From Epithemia pelagica (Eukaryota > Bacillariophyta > Bacillariophyceae > Surirellales > Surirellaceae): a DNA stretch of 64,000 nt. Every line of letters starts with the position of its first letter. Within the stretch, counting starts at the first letter, position 1. Shown piece after piece: positions 51,771 to 61,952 of the stretch. The stretch is taken from contig OX337230.1 of the NCBI GenBank assembly GCA_946965045.2, positions 992,001 to 1,056,000 of the forward strand. The letters are read 5' to 3'. The notes under the pieces are model-generated. The model did not search any database, was not told where the DNA came from, and saw only the letters and a list, made by a program, of their open reading frames with translations. The position numbers were made by a program, and so were the translations under genes.

Positions 51771-53405
51771 ATGATGATGCGCAGCGACCCACTACACAAG
51801 GGTGCCAGTAGGTTACAGCGCTATCGAGGCGCCAAGTTATCTCCCACTACACCACCACCAAAGCTACCACCTCCGCCACCACCACCAAAGCAACCACACA
51901 ATAACAATCCTCAAGAAACTGAGGATGGGACAACTCGTCGTGAAAATCGTTTCAATGGCGAAACACTCCGTCGGTTTCCACAACAACAACAAACGGCCTC
52001 CAAGCACACTCAACCAAAGCCCAAATCGTCACCTTCTGTGGCTCGGTCCGACTCCTCGGTCGATTCCTTTCAACACGACTGTGCCAATCGCATCCTATCG
52101 TCCTTGATTCAATCGCCCATTCAGGAAACGACCAAGAGGGATTCTTCCGACCATCACCACCACACTCGACTGCCAGCCGCACGAAGAAGCAACAAGACGG
52201 TTGTGCCACCAAGGGCGCCTCGCTCGCGACCCACCAGTGCAACTACCGACGAGGCGTCCCTGGCTCTTTCTTCGGGACACTTGTCCTCCAGTCGTGTCCG
52301 CAAATTGCTCGTCCTATTGGAGCAAGAACACTTTGAACGATGTCCCAAAGACACCATTGCCGTCACACAAACTGTCAGTTCGGACCAACGGTCGCAACCA
52401 CAACACCATCCAGCTTCCAGTGTCCCTCCGCATCGTCCTGCCTCTACGGCCGCCGAGGTGCCGCACGAACATGTCTTGACCGCCTTGTGGTCGCAAGACG
52501 AGGAGGAAGAGGTGGAGCAGCAAAAAAGGGCGAGGAAAAGAAATCAGCACGGTCCGGGGTCCAGTCGACGTCTTCCTCCCTCGCCTCATCCGGTACCACC
52601 TCGACCACCAACTGGCTTGTTGTCGTCCTCCTCCTCCTCGCCACCACCGGCCGTCGCCTCCTTATTGTCGTCCTCCTCGGCTTCTTCTACTTCCTCCTCG
52701 GCGTCGTCGTCCAGTGTGGTCAATCCTTCGCCACAGTCCATTGTGGTAAGTTTTAGCAAGGCCGAAATGGAGAATTGTCAAAATGATTCCCTTTCCGAGT
52801 TTCAGTCCTCCAAGGCCAGCATGAGCGTGGAGGAACTGCTCGAGCCACCAAACGACTCGTCAGCACCCAAACAGGATGCCACCATGGTCCAACAAGATTC
52901 CTCCTTGGCCTTGGTACCTTGGAATGCTGGGCATGACTCTCGAAGGAAAACACAGCACACGAAACAGGGCAACCACGACGACGAGGCGCCTACCGATGAT
53001 AAATCAGCCTATATCACCACAACGGGCAGACATGAAAACGACACTGGATCGCTAACTCTCTGGAACCATTGGCTGCAGGGAAGCAGCAAGAGTAGTGGGA
53101 ATGGGAACCGCGAGGGAACGCTTGCCATTTCGGGGAGAAACGCTTCGGATACGAGTGCATGGAGGAGACGACGTCCCCACTCGACTCTGGGCAAGGTTGA
53201 CGACGACAAGGACGATGAAGATGGATCCTTGGTAGTCCTCTTTCAATCCTTTTTGGATTGTTCCAGCATGGGTGAAACCACCACATCCATGTGTACACCA
53301 TCCCCCGCCAACAATACCAGTGCCGTGTCCCACCAAACCCGTACTACGACAAATGAAACAAACCACTACAACACCAAGGAGAGGGGCCGAACCAGAAGGT
53401 CGTAG
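51771..53405 (+). CDS. Disordered protein of unknown function, paralog A
   Basis: 544 residues from the ATG at 51771, starting MMMRSDPLHKG. It has a poly-Pro stretch (LPPPPPPPKQP) and Ser, His and Asn-rich linkers. Short ordered motifs are shared with the gene at 58345: CANRILSSLIQ (about residue 105), LSSSRVRKLLVLLEQEHFERCP (about 170-190), and near the end LVVLFQSFLDCSS. The spacing and order of these motifs agree in both proteins while the rest does not. No family is recognised. The shared short helices look like docking motifs, which is inference. The two paralogs are now separated by about 5 kb, most of it transposons. Confidence 0.65.
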   Translation: MMMRSDPLHKGASRLQRYRGAKLSPTTPPPKLPPPPPPPKQPHNNNPQETEDGTTRRENRFNGETLRRFPQQQQTASKHTQPKPKSSPSVARSDSSVDSFQHDCANRILSSLIQSPIQETTKRDSSDHHHHTRLPAARRSNKTVVPPRAPRSRPTSATTDEASLALSSGHLSSSRVRKLLVLLEQEHFERCPKDTIAVTQTVSSDQRSQPQHHPASSVPPHRPASTAAEVPHEHVLTALWSQDEEEEVEQQKRARKRNQHGPGSSRRLPPSPHPVPPRPPTGLLSSSSSSPPPAVASLLSSSSASSTSSSASSSSVVNPSPQSIVVSFSKAEMENCQNDSLSEFQSSKASMSVEELLEPPNDSSAPKQDATMVQQDSSLALVPWNAGHDSRRKTQHTKQGNHDDEAPTDDKSAYITTTGRHENDTGSLTLWNHWLQGSSKSSGNGNREGTLAISGRNASDTSAWRRRRPHSTLGKVDDDKDDEDGSLVVLFQSFLDCSSMGETTTSMCTPSPANNTSAVSHQTRTTTNETNHYNTKERGRTRRS

Positions 53406-53712
53406 TCCTTTCTCACGTAGAGTTTTAGCTTAATCCTTATATCGGGGAGGGGGAAATTGAAAAACACAAACTTTGCATGCTCAGTATGTACGTGCTTTCG
53501 AGTTTTGTAGCAGTACTCTTGCCAACATTGTTGGGAGTGACTGGAAAATCCACCTGGTGGACAGGACTCGGTTTAGGCGTACTGACAAAGTCTTTGTCTT
53601 CCCGTGCCTGTGGTATGATGAGAAATGACAAATGACTAACAACTGGATTCGGTGAGGATGCGAAGCTCGGCTGGCGTTCGAGATTCATGCTTCTACTTGG
53701 TCTACACTACTA
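53406..53712. other. intergenic, 3' region of paralog A
   Basis: An 83-codon minus-strand frame (53437-53688) has no features to support it. The region ends at the TA (53711-53712) next to the long-TIR element. Confidence 0.45.
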
Positions 53713-55305
53713 GTGCCTCCTCTAGCCGTGTGCCCATTACAGGTCAAAACGACCCTTTGGGCACATGTTTTCAACAAGATATAACATGACCAATATTAGG
53801 CCTACGGCAACATGTGGATGCTCAAACTTTTTCTTCAAGACATCCTCTGTCACCATTTGATATGCCATGACACCCATATATGACATATCTAGGTCATATA
53901 AGCGCCTCCATTGGGGGCTTGTGCACCGTGATGGTGCATGTGGGCACAGTTGGGGACACTTGGGCACATGTGGGCCCACCATTATGGGAGGTCGCATGAC
54001 AGTCCTATGACCATGATAAGTTTTTGGCAGACGCATTGCAGCACTTTTGCGCCATTTTTTGTCCCATGGTCGACTTTCCCAGCCACGTCCCGGCCATGTC
54101 CGGCCTGGCGTGTTCAGGTCGGTGCTGATTCCAAAGTGCGAACCCCACACGGGGACACCCAGAAGATTCTTTGACAAAAATGTGTACCCCAAAATTTTGA
54201 ACGCACACACCAATCCAACAATCATACAATGGCAACACATGTTCTTGTGCTATTTGAACAGTCCCCATCGGGATTGTTCATCAGGATGAGGAATGCTCTA
54301 TGGAAGCTTTTTGCGTTCAAGTTTTTGAACCTTTTTGTAATGGGAATCATTACAAAAAGAGTCAATTTCTTGAGCACGACAACAAGACAACGAGAGAACG
54401 ACAGTGTCGAGGGTAGTGATAACAGCAAGACAAAACAGACGACGACGAAGAAGAAGGAATGGCTGGAGGAAGTTGGCTTGGTCCTGGGTCCAGGGCTTTC
54501 ATCAGGGTCAGCAATGAACCTGTGATCATTGTTCAAGCCTGGGGCAGCAAGACTTGGGAAGTTGAGCTACTCGACATGAGGGATGGAAGCAGGACAAGTG
54601 AGCTCTTACACAAGACATCTTACCAGCTTCGAAAGATAATCAAGATGACAGATTCCCTGGAGATGTCTATCGTGCGCCGCACCGTCCAGCAGCAGGAGCA
54701 CGACAAGTGCAACAGCAGCAGGGACAGCAGCTCCCTCAGACCACTGCAATTACTCACGTGGCCACCCAAGAACAACAACCACAACAACGAGAGCAAGATC
54801 AACATGAACAAGAAATGGCGGCCTCATCAAATGCACAACAGGTCCTCCTCGTCACCACGCCGTCTGGAGCCAACGAGAATGAAAACTTGACAGGAATCGA
54901 CGTTGTTGTTGGTGCTCGTCGTCAACGCCAGCGACCACAACAACCGAATAGCAACCTGTCCTTTGAGTTCTCTGAGACTCAGGAGCCAAGTGTTGCCTAC
55001 AAGTTCAAATACTAGGACGTAGTAAGTCTAAAAGCCGAGCTTTACATGAGTTTCTATAATGTGCCCATAATGTGCCCACACACGTTGCACACACCACAAG
55101 CTTCTAATAGAGGCACTCCTATGACCCCCATATGTCCTATGTAGGCAAAATGGAGCATCAAATGGTGACAGAGGATGCCTTAAAGATTGGTAAGATGCAT
55201 CAGATCACTGCCGTAGGGCTAATATTGATCGAGTTATTCCTAGTTGAAAACATGTTCCCAACGGTACGTTTTCGCCCGTCATGGGCACACCCGGAGAGAA
55301 GGCAC
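53713..55305. mobile_element. Long-TIR DNA element, copy 2 (1593 bp), interrupted at its right end
   Basis: Same element and orientation as 7421-9001. It is 12 bp longer because it keeps GATCGAGTTATT near 55227, and otherwise aligns without net length change. Left end GTGCCTCCTCTAGCC follows TA. The right end GGCAC is followed by T of the Harbinger target site; removing that transposon restores GGCACTAGG, the same context as copy 1. The conserved 414 nt frame corresponds to 54602-55015. Confidence 0.85.
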
Positions 55306-55423
55306 TGGAGGAAAACGGTTTGACCTAAAATCCTAAAAATCCTATTCTTAGCCAATCAGATCGCTCCAAATCGTACGACGTTCAGACGCATTTGGCCTCC
55401 AGTTTAGGATTGAAAGGCCTCTT

Positions 55424-55474
55424 GTTTAGGACTTTCGATCGGTCATCTTCTGGAAGCAATCGAAAGTCCTAAAC
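55424..55474. repeat. 16 bp perfect inverted repeat in the Harbinger leader
   Basis: GTTTAGGACTTTCGAT (55424-55439) and its reverse complement (55459-55474) are separated by 19 bp. The arms include the TCCTAAA motif found in the terminal repeats, which suggests a transposase or Myb binding site; this is inference. Confidence 0.75.
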
Positions 55475-55529
55475 GAATCCTAAACGATTTGGAACCAAAA
55501 TCTCCATCCAACGGCTCACAAATTTCGGC

Positions 55530-56813
55530 ATGTCGACTTCCGAATCTTTCGCTGAACGTAAGAAGAAGGCGTTGCTTGCTATTGCTACAGCTGTCATCCA
55601 TCACCATGACAGCTTAGCATCTTCAGTTTCTGCTGTTGCTGCTGTTGCTGCTTCCCAACAGACAGATACGGTTGTCCGAGCGGTACAAGGTCGTTATCGA
55701 CGACGTGTCGTTGGACAAAGCAAGGACTCTTTTTGGTACCGCGTCCGTCACCATGGAGATGACCTTGAATTCCTCCACTTCACCGCCTTCTCAAGGGAGG
55801 CGATCAACGAATTGGTTGAGTTGACGCAGCAATCAATCATATCGTCGAGTATTGATCCGCGACAGGGTGTACCGCGGGAGCAAGACATTCAACGCCGACG
55901 ATTTGACGCATACGATATTTTGGTGATGGCGGTGAAGTGGTTGACATGTCGCAGTGAAGTCAAGAACCTACACTGCCAGTTTGGTGCACTCGCCACCCAA
56001 TTCGAAAACTGCGTCTATCTTGGCCTTGGAAGCATCCTCAAGGCCCTAGTGAACAACGAGAAAGCTCGTGTATTTTGGGACATGTCGGAAGACAATCTAC
56101 AGGAGCAAGCGAGTCTGACTGCAGCCTTCGAAGCCATCCGCTACGTCATTGCGATGATGGATGGTTTAAAGCTGGTCACCCTCAACGACCCTGATCCCAA
56201 GAAGCAAAACCGAGATTACAATGGATGGACGGGTGATACGAATCGCAACTGCATTTTTGTTTGGTCACCTTCGGGAAAAGTGATTGATTGTGTCGTAAAC
56301 GCCCCTGGTAACTTTCATGACAGCAAGTCATGTTACTGGGGGAACATTTACGACCATATCAAGAAGTTGCCGGACCCATATCTGGCTGTTTGCGATTCGG
56401 CATTCAAGACAAGTGGAGACATGAGTGGTAAGCTTGTCAAACTGAAGGAGGGCAACGAAAACACGATGGACAAGTCGGAATACGAACGATCGCTGACGCA
56501 CCTCCGTCAGGCGAGTGAGTGGGGCAACGGTTGTCTGACGAAAGTTTTTCGTCGTGTTGTAAGTAAACTCCCAACGTGTCAAATGCGTCGCGAATTGATC
56601 CTTTGGTGCTCTGTCCTTCCGCTGAATTTCAGAACAGAGACCATGGATCGCAATCAGATTCGCACGTATTTTAACTACGTGAGGGAAAACTATCAAGAAG
56701 AACAACAACAACAATCTACAGCAGCACAAGAAGAAGGACAAGCAAACGATCACGACTGGAATGACGACGAAGAATATTCTGATGATGATGATGACGATGA
56801 AATAAATGACTAG
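55530..56813 (+). CDS. Harbinger transposase (DDE superfamily, HARBI1-like)
   Basis: 427 residues from the ATG at 55530. The N-terminus is Ala/Val-rich with a basic patch (GRYRRRVVG). A helix-turn-helix-like region lies around FTAFSREAINELVEL. The catalytic triad fits DDE_Tnp_4: Asp ~211 (MMDGLK), Asp ~289 (AVCDSAFK) and Glu ~330 (ASEWGNGCL). WTGDTNRNCIF and VVNAPGNFHDSKSCYW are the family's usual segments between the first two Asp residues (Gly-Asn-His-Asp motif). The C-terminal tail is acidic (DDDDDDEIND). Lies inside well-defined TIRs next to its Myb-like partner. Confidence 0.92.
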   Translation: MSTSESFAERKKKALLAIATAVIHHHDSLASSVSAVAAVAASQQTDTVVRAVQGRYRRRVVGQSKDSFWYRVRHHGDDLEFLHFTAFSREAINELVELTQQSIISSSIDPRQGVPREQDIQRRRFDAYDILVMAVKWLTCRSEVKNLHCQFGALATQFENCVYLGLGSILKALVNNEKARVFWDMSEDNLQEQASLTAAFEAIRYVIAMMDGLKLVTLNDPDPKKQNRDYNGWTGDTNRNCIFVWSPSGKVIDCVVNAPGNFHDSKSCYWGNIYDHIKKLPDPYLAVCDSAFKTSGDMSGKLVKLKEGNENTMDKSEYERSLTHLRQASEWGNGCLTKVFRRVVSKLPTCQMRRELILWCSVLPLNFRTETMDRNQIRTYFNYVRENYQEEQQQQSTAAQEEGQANDHDWNDDEEYSDDDDDDEIND

Positions 56814-56864
56814 TAATAAATAGAATCTTCGTTTATTCTACTCTAGGTTGTTTTCCATAGAAAA

Positions 56865-57581
56865 TTACTTCTCGTTCTGCTGGATCGCTTTGAGAATGAC
56901 AGCCAGCTTGCTGTCCATTTTCTCGTCCATACGCTGCAGCTTGTCCTCCACCACATCAATGCGCTCCATTGTAGAAGTCGCTGCAGCAGGGGCTGCACCT
57001 ACAGTGGCCAGTCCCTTGACCAAGGCATCAGCAAGGATCTTCGTAGACTCCTTCTGCTGCTCACCAAGACGATCGAGTGCTTCGTTCAGCAACGTCGATT
57101 TGCGCTTCTTGGTCAAGGGACGGCCCGACTCCGAACGCTTGAGAATCTGCACTCCTTTCTCCTCTTTGTTGCCCTCTTGGCTATTTTCATCATCATCAGA
57201 GTCATTCTGACCTGAGTGCCCAACACCCTCTTTCAAAGCAATATGATCCTTGATGTGCTTGGCTCGTACCACGGTATTAGGCGGGGTTGTTGCACCCGTT
57301 GGCTTCTTTCCCATGCACATCTTCTCAAACTTGCGCTTCACAGCGTTACCGTCCCGGCGATACTTGCCGTTGGAAGCTTCGTAGAGTTCTCCTGCAGCCT
57401 CCTTCCACATGTCGTCGCCCGCGGGACAGAGTTCTTCAACGATCGTCAGCATGAGATCGGTCTCCTCTTGGCCCCACCTCGCGGATCCCCTCTTCCGACC
57501 CTTCTGCTTCTTTGGTTCGCCAGAATTCGTGTTGGGGTCTTCGGTTCCAGTAGGTTGGGGGTCTTGTTCTTGCGTCGACAT
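56865..57581 (-). CDS. Myb/SANT-like DNA-binding protein of the Harbinger element
   Basis: 238 residues from the ATG at 57581. A Lys/Arg-rich segment (KKQKGRKRG) precedes a Myb/SANT-like domain at about residues 32-90 (RWGQEETDLMLTIVEEL, DMWKEAAGELYEASNGKYRR, NAVKRKFEKM), with the tryptophans and spacing expected. An acidic linker follows, then a basic patch (RPLTKKRKS) and a C-terminal coiled coil (VEDKLQRMDEKMDSKLAVILKA). In Harbinger elements this second protein binds the ends and helps bring the transposase into the nucleus. Convergent with the transposase. Confidence 0.88.
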   Translation of the reverse strand: MSTQEQDPQPTGTEDPNTNSGEPKKQKGRKRGSARWGQEETDLMLTIVEELCPAGDDMWKEAAGELYEASNGKYRRDGNAVKRKFEKMCMGKKPTGATTPPNTVVRAKHIKDHIALKEGVGHSGQNDSDDDENSQEGNKEEKGVQILKRSESGRPLTKKRKSTLLNEALDRLGEQQKESTKILADALVKGLATVGAAPAAATSTMERIDVVEDKLQRMDEKMDSKLAVILKAIQQNEK

Positions 57582-57840
57582 CGTTCGGGATTCTTTTTGA
57601 TTGCTGCTTCACTCTTGTGACGAGAACAAAAAAGTGATCGCATTGCCAAATTCTCGTTATGCTATGTGCGCATCTTGATTAGATTCGGAACCTGTATACA
57701 GATCAAGGTAGATGTGCTAGCTCCTACGCAGGTCAGACTACGAATAAGTTTAGGATAAAATGGGGGTCAACACGGTTTGTCCTAAAATCCTATTTGAGGG
57801 GGGAAGGAGTTTAGGAATTTAGGTCAAACCGTTTTCCTCC

Positions 57841-58344
57841 ACTAGGCATCCTCGTCCAAATTATCAATCGTTCAAAACACTATTATTTAGTATACCTTCA
57901 AAGGCAATAGTGTAGATCCTTCGACTTCGACCCTAACAGATCCGTTACAAGTCATATCATTTTCAATTACTTAGGGATTTGATGTGTCACGCTGACTTTT
58001 TTGCGCGCGACGAACCACGAATCAGACACGCTTCATCCGTCACGCTCCTCCTCACATTTTTCTCGGTTTTCGTTGTTTCCTTCTTTCTACCAGAACCTCT
58101 CTACTCCTACGTGGTGCGAGGATATCTTTCAAGAGAGAGAGAGGCCACATACACACACACAGGAACAGGAAGACATACGGATTACGGATCCAGTTTGTGA
58201 TCACATGTCACATCCCATCAACGAGCAGAATTTTTGTTTCAAACCATTCAAACATACCACACGATAGAGCCCCAAGTCTCAAAATTTGAGAGTCTTTTCT
58301 TCAAAACTGCAGTTCCTTCACAAAGAATAAACAAGAGAGCGACC
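57841..58344. other. intergenic, 5' region of paralog B
   Basis: Begins with the Harbinger target duplicate ACT and the last base of the interrupted element context. A CA microsatellite (CACATACACACACACA) is at about 58145-58160. No gene. Confidence 0.45.
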
Positions 58345-60099
58345 ATGACATCTACCGATACGACACCCATTGCTCCTCCTGCGTCCACAACCGAGCAATG
58401 GCAATTTTTGAATCCACAAGAGCCCTGCTGCGAAAGTTCGGATACAGCACCAGCCCATTCAAGCGCTCCATCAACGGACACTGCCACACCGGTGGTGGTC
58501 CTGGCCGAAAACACTACGACTGCCATTGCCGACAGTGTTGCCAACTCTCCACAGCAAGGAGGGGATGATGATGACGATGACGACAGTGCGAACAACTCCA
58601 ATACGTCGCTCCAGCCACTTTGTGGCAACTCACAAGAAAAAGCACCGACCGATGCCCTCATTACCTGGATTCCATCGTACGCCTCGGAGAGTCCCGAAAG
58701 TTGTCAAAGTAACTTGACGGCCACCACTACCTCGACTGTCGCTACATTGTCCCCTACAACGGGTCTGGTCCAGCCTGAAAAGTCACAATCGGCTACAAAA
58801 GCAGCAACAGTTTCGAGCGGACCCACGCCAGAAACCAGCATCAACAAAGAAGAAATCGAAGCCCTCACAGAGGTCTCTACGGCTCCCGACAGTACCAATG
58901 TGGAACTTTCCAAAGACGAACGACATGCCATGGAATCCGAGCAACTCGAGACACCACCCGATGCAATTGTATCTATTACCGGCGTGGATCATCAAAATGT
59001 CTTGCGTCCCTCCTCCTTGACGTTACTCATGAAACAAAAAACTTATCCGCTGGAACAAGCTCCCACCAAAAAGACCCATCAAGAGCCACGTGGTCATCGA
59101 CACCAAAATTCTCTCCAAGGAGCATGCTCTAACCGTGTCTTGTCCTCCCTCATGAGGACCGCTACTTTTCCTATTCACGAAGACGACCATGGACAACAAG
59201 AATCATGCTTCCATGACGATGAAGACGATTTCTGCGAAAATATGGAAAAGCTACGGCGGGTCCTGCATGAGGGTACTCCGGGTTATGAAACGTCACCCGT
59301 AACCATCAAAACAAACGAGCAGCCTCACCCATCTACAAGCCAACCGTACGACGAAAAGGACGAGGACGCTTTTGTCGACCAACAGTTATCTCCGGGCCGG
59401 GTCCACAATTTGCTTCATCTCATGGAGAAACAAGAGACTCCCCAGTGTCCAAACCCAAACACAAACCTTCATCCACTTGGCGAACAACAATCCACAACAC
59501 ATGCCGTCGTTCCTGTGACCCCATCGACTCCGTTGTCCTTGGAGGTTCCATCTACTGGATCCTCGCTAGTCCAGTCACATTGGTCCTATTCTCCAGACGA
59601 TGATAACAACGATGTCGTCTTGAATCAAGTGGACGAACAACATAGAACTCTTTCTTTTTCTCTGGTTGTGGTCCCATCACCCCTGGAGCAACGAAAGCGC
59701 AACAACTCCATCACTTCTGTGGATGCCGTACTTCACAGGACGGACCACGACGACGATAATACCACCACGACCACCGCACTCCACGAAGCCAATAGTTTCT
59801 GCGATTCCACTCACAAACGACAGGATCTCGAATCCATGTCCGTCTCATTGACCGAAACGGTTGCCTCCATGGCCATGGTCGTGTTGGACACCTTGTGGGA
59901 GTGTTCGGCCACTACGACAGCTCAATGCGGTGCCGAAGATGGATTCCTCTTGGAACCGTGTGCGTCCAGCAACGAACCTACCAGCAACAAGGTTCCCCGT
60001 CGCAACACCAAGAAAAAGACCAACCGCAACAACAAGCACGTCCCGTCTCCTCTATATCCCTACAGCGCACAACCCATTGTGTTTCAGCAACAGTCCTAG
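58345..60099 (+). CDS. Disordered protein of unknown function, paralog B
   Basis: 584 residues from the ATG at 58345 (MTSTDTTPIAPP); the frame is open upstream without ATG. Thr/Ser/Pro/Asp-rich throughout. It shares three short motifs in the same order with the gene at 51771: CSNRVLSSLMR, LSPGRVHNLLHLMEKQETPQCP and near the C-terminus MVVLDTLWECSATTT. An extra ordered stretch, CENMEKLRRVLHEGTPGY, is specific to this copy. The C-terminus has a basic tract (RRNTKKKTNRNNK) that could be a nuclear localisation signal. No known family. Most likely a local duplicate of the 51771 gene that was later separated by transposon insertions. Confidence 0.7.
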   Translation: MTSTDTTPIAPPASTTEQWQFLNPQEPCCESSDTAPAHSSAPSTDTATPVVVLAENTTTAIADSVANSPQQGGDDDDDDDSANNSNTSLQPLCGNSQEKAPTDALITWIPSYASESPESCQSNLTATTTSTVATLSPTTGLVQPEKSQSATKAATVSSGPTPETSINKEEIEALTEVSTAPDSTNVELSKDERHAMESEQLETPPDAIVSITGVDHQNVLRPSSLTLLMKQKTYPLEQAPTKKTHQEPRGHRHQNSLQGACSNRVLSSLMRTATFPIHEDDHGQQESCFHDDEDDFCENMEKLRRVLHEGTPGYETSPVTIKTNEQPHPSTSQPYDEKDEDAFVDQQLSPGRVHNLLHLMEKQETPQCPNPNTNLHPLGEQQSTTHAVVPVTPSTPLSLEVPSTGSSLVQSHWSYSPDDDNNDVVLNQVDEQHRTLSFSLVVVPSPLEQRKRNNSITSVDAVLHRTDHDDDNTTTTTALHEANSFCDSTHKRQDLESMSVSLTETVASMAMVVLDTLWECSATTTAQCGAEDGFLLEPCASSNEPTSNKVPRRNTKKKTNRNNKHVPSPLYPYSAQPIVFQQQS

Positions 60100-60880
60100 C
60101 GAGACAAATCACTCGTGGTCTACGTTCCTCCGTTTCTTTCATAGTGTTGCAAGCACCACCTCTGTATCAATCCTTCCGCCCCTACATACTACTTAGATCA
60201 TGTTCGTTCATTGGTACGCACTTGCTTTGTCCAACTACCGCTACTTGAGTAGGTAGATGTTCCAAGTCGCTGGTCCGGAAGGAACCCTCCCCACTGTGTG
60301 TCACCCAAACAAGTCGACGATAGCACTCTTATCCATTCCCTCTGTTGCTCTCTATGGTCCCCGTTTCGGAACAAGAAAAACACATTCAAAACTGCTTGTC
60401 ATCCGGAGTGGGTATTGTGGAATGTAGAAACCAGATGTATTCCCATCCCAACCGCATGGGGGGGAGACAGAGAGAGAGCCCGTTGAGCAGAGGAAGAACC
60501 AACTTGCAACATCTCTAGATTGGTGTGCCACTCCATTTCCAGTCACGGCTCTACTTCTTTCCTCCAGAATAGATATAATAAATGTGTCGTGTCGAGAGGG
60601 TCTGGATGGACGATTCCCTGGGACACCCAGGATTTTTGTGGTGATCCACGGTTTTCTGTCTTGTCCGACATCCTACCAATAGTAACTTACCGGTATGATG
60701 AACGCCGTCCGATACGAAATATTTCTTAACACGACTTGAATCATCCGTTGGATGTTGCCAATCGACTTTAACCGTTACTTACACGTTAAATCAAGATATC
60801 ATACAGTTTTTTACATCAATATAGTGTATGAATTAGTGTAGAATAATTTCGATTATGGAGTAGAAGTACACTAATATTGT
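60100..60880. other. intergenic
   Basis: About 780 bp after paralog B. No supported gene or RNA. AT-rich near 60780-60875, directly before the GTGGAT array. Confidence 0.45.
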
Positions 60881-61188
60881 GTGTGGATGTTTGTGGACGT
60901 TTGTGGATCCACACACATCCACACGCATCCACAGACATCCACACACATCCACTGACATCCACTGTGGATTTTTGTGGATATTTGTGGATCCACATTTATC
61001 CACAAATGTCCACGTTTATCCACGTGGACGTTTGTGGATCCACATTCATCCACGTGGACGTTTGTGGATCCACAAACGTCCACGTGGATCCACATGTGGA
61101 TTTTTGTGGATGAATGTGGATTTTTGTGGATATTTGTGGTCCACAAATATCCACAAAAATCCAGATTCATCCACAATCATCCACACAA
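60881..61188. repeat. strand-switching GTGGAT/ATCCAC minisatellite
   Basis: Dense array of TTTGTGGAT-type units (with variants GTGGACG, GTGGATA, GTGGATTT) and their reverse complements ATCCACAAA, in alternating blocks. Block boundaries are often palindromes (TGTGGATCCACA, CCACGTGGA). Block order is roughly plus (60881), minus (60907), plus (60963), minus (60988), then short alternating blocks, and finally minus (61141-61188). Single-stranded DNA or RNA from it would fold into many hairpins. Confidence 0.9.
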
Positions 61189-61223
61189 GACTCGCCGAAG
61201 TAGAACTCAGAACTCGCACCACC

Positions 61224-61952
61224 ATGAGCAAGAAGACCACCGAGACCGAGACGGAGGCGAAAAGTGGGTGGGTCAATTGGCGAAGTTGTCCGGCACGGGA
61301 GGTCCTCCTTCAGGACCTGGAGCCAGGGGGTCTGCTTCACGACATGGACCATGCGCAAAACCGATGGAACCGATCGCGGATCCTATTAAAATGAATTGTT
61401 TCTTCGAGGGCGACCGGATCTGGCGAAAATCATGGTGTCAAGGGCGATTGCAAGCGACGACCCATGGCCGAACCCGACTTTTACAAAATGCCCTATTGTC
61501 CCGAAGACCCTGATCCGAGACAACAACAGCAACCGCTCAATCCTCATCATCATCCTCATCATCCAGCACCTCCACATGTGGCGCATCCTCACAAGGGTCG
61601 TCTTCCTGTCCATCGTCGTCTCTACTACAGAGACACGGTCGTACGGACACCACGAGGCGGATACTCCTCGAATGGCTATCGCATCTATGGCTCGCCGAAT
61701 GAAGGCAGTAGTGAGCATCCAGAAGACGCTTTGTCGTCACCTGTTCGGACAGCCGGGTTGACTCCCTATACGCCCCAACGAAGCCATGCCCCAACGGCGA
61801 TCCATCATTTGCGGAGTTCGTCCTTTTTTCTGGATGAGGAACCTCTCATGCAGGCACCCCAAGACAGTGACTGGACACCCCCTCCCTTTCCCGAGTTTCG
61901 TCCTTCGTCGCAACAACGTGCACGACGTGTTACAATTCTTTCTGAATCGTAG
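61224..61952 (+). pseudogene. Open frame broken by one in-frame TGA, fragment of a diatom-type protein
   Basis: From the ATG at 61224 the frame is open for 243 codons except for a single TGA at 61392-61394; an in-frame ATG at 61464 restarts it. The first part has SGWVNWRSCPAREVLLQDL followed by EPGGLL, which resembles a W-x2-S-x-A-R-x2-L-x2-D-L-x2-G motif that I recall from many diatom hypothetical proteins. The helical continuation expected in that family is not found; instead the frame becomes His/Pro/Gln/Arg-rich (NPHHHPHHPAPPHVAHPH, then YYRDTVVRTPRGGYSS). It could be a truncated gene, a short intron containing the TGA, or a sequencing error. The family recall is from memory and unverified. 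Confidence 0.4.

Larger units (their letters stand above)
55307..57840. mobile_element. PIF/Harbinger transposon, 2534 bp, complete
   Basis: Terminal inverted repeats GGAGGAAAACGGTTTGACC continue for ~31 bp with one mismatch. They are flanked by a 3 bp target duplication ACT (55304-55306 and 57841-57843), as expected for the family. A second TIR-like sequence (ACGGTTTGTCCTAAAATCC) lies just inside the right end. It contains the two standard genes, a transposase and a Myb-like protein, convergent with a 51 bp gap. Both are open and look intact, so the copy may be autonomous. Confidence 0.92.

Noticed and set aside
60881-61188. Perfect bacterial DnaA-box-like TTATCCACA sites in the GTGGAT array
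   Set aside because: They arise from the repeat unit itself, and everything else in the window is eukaryotic nuclear DNA, so a bacterial-type origin is not supported.
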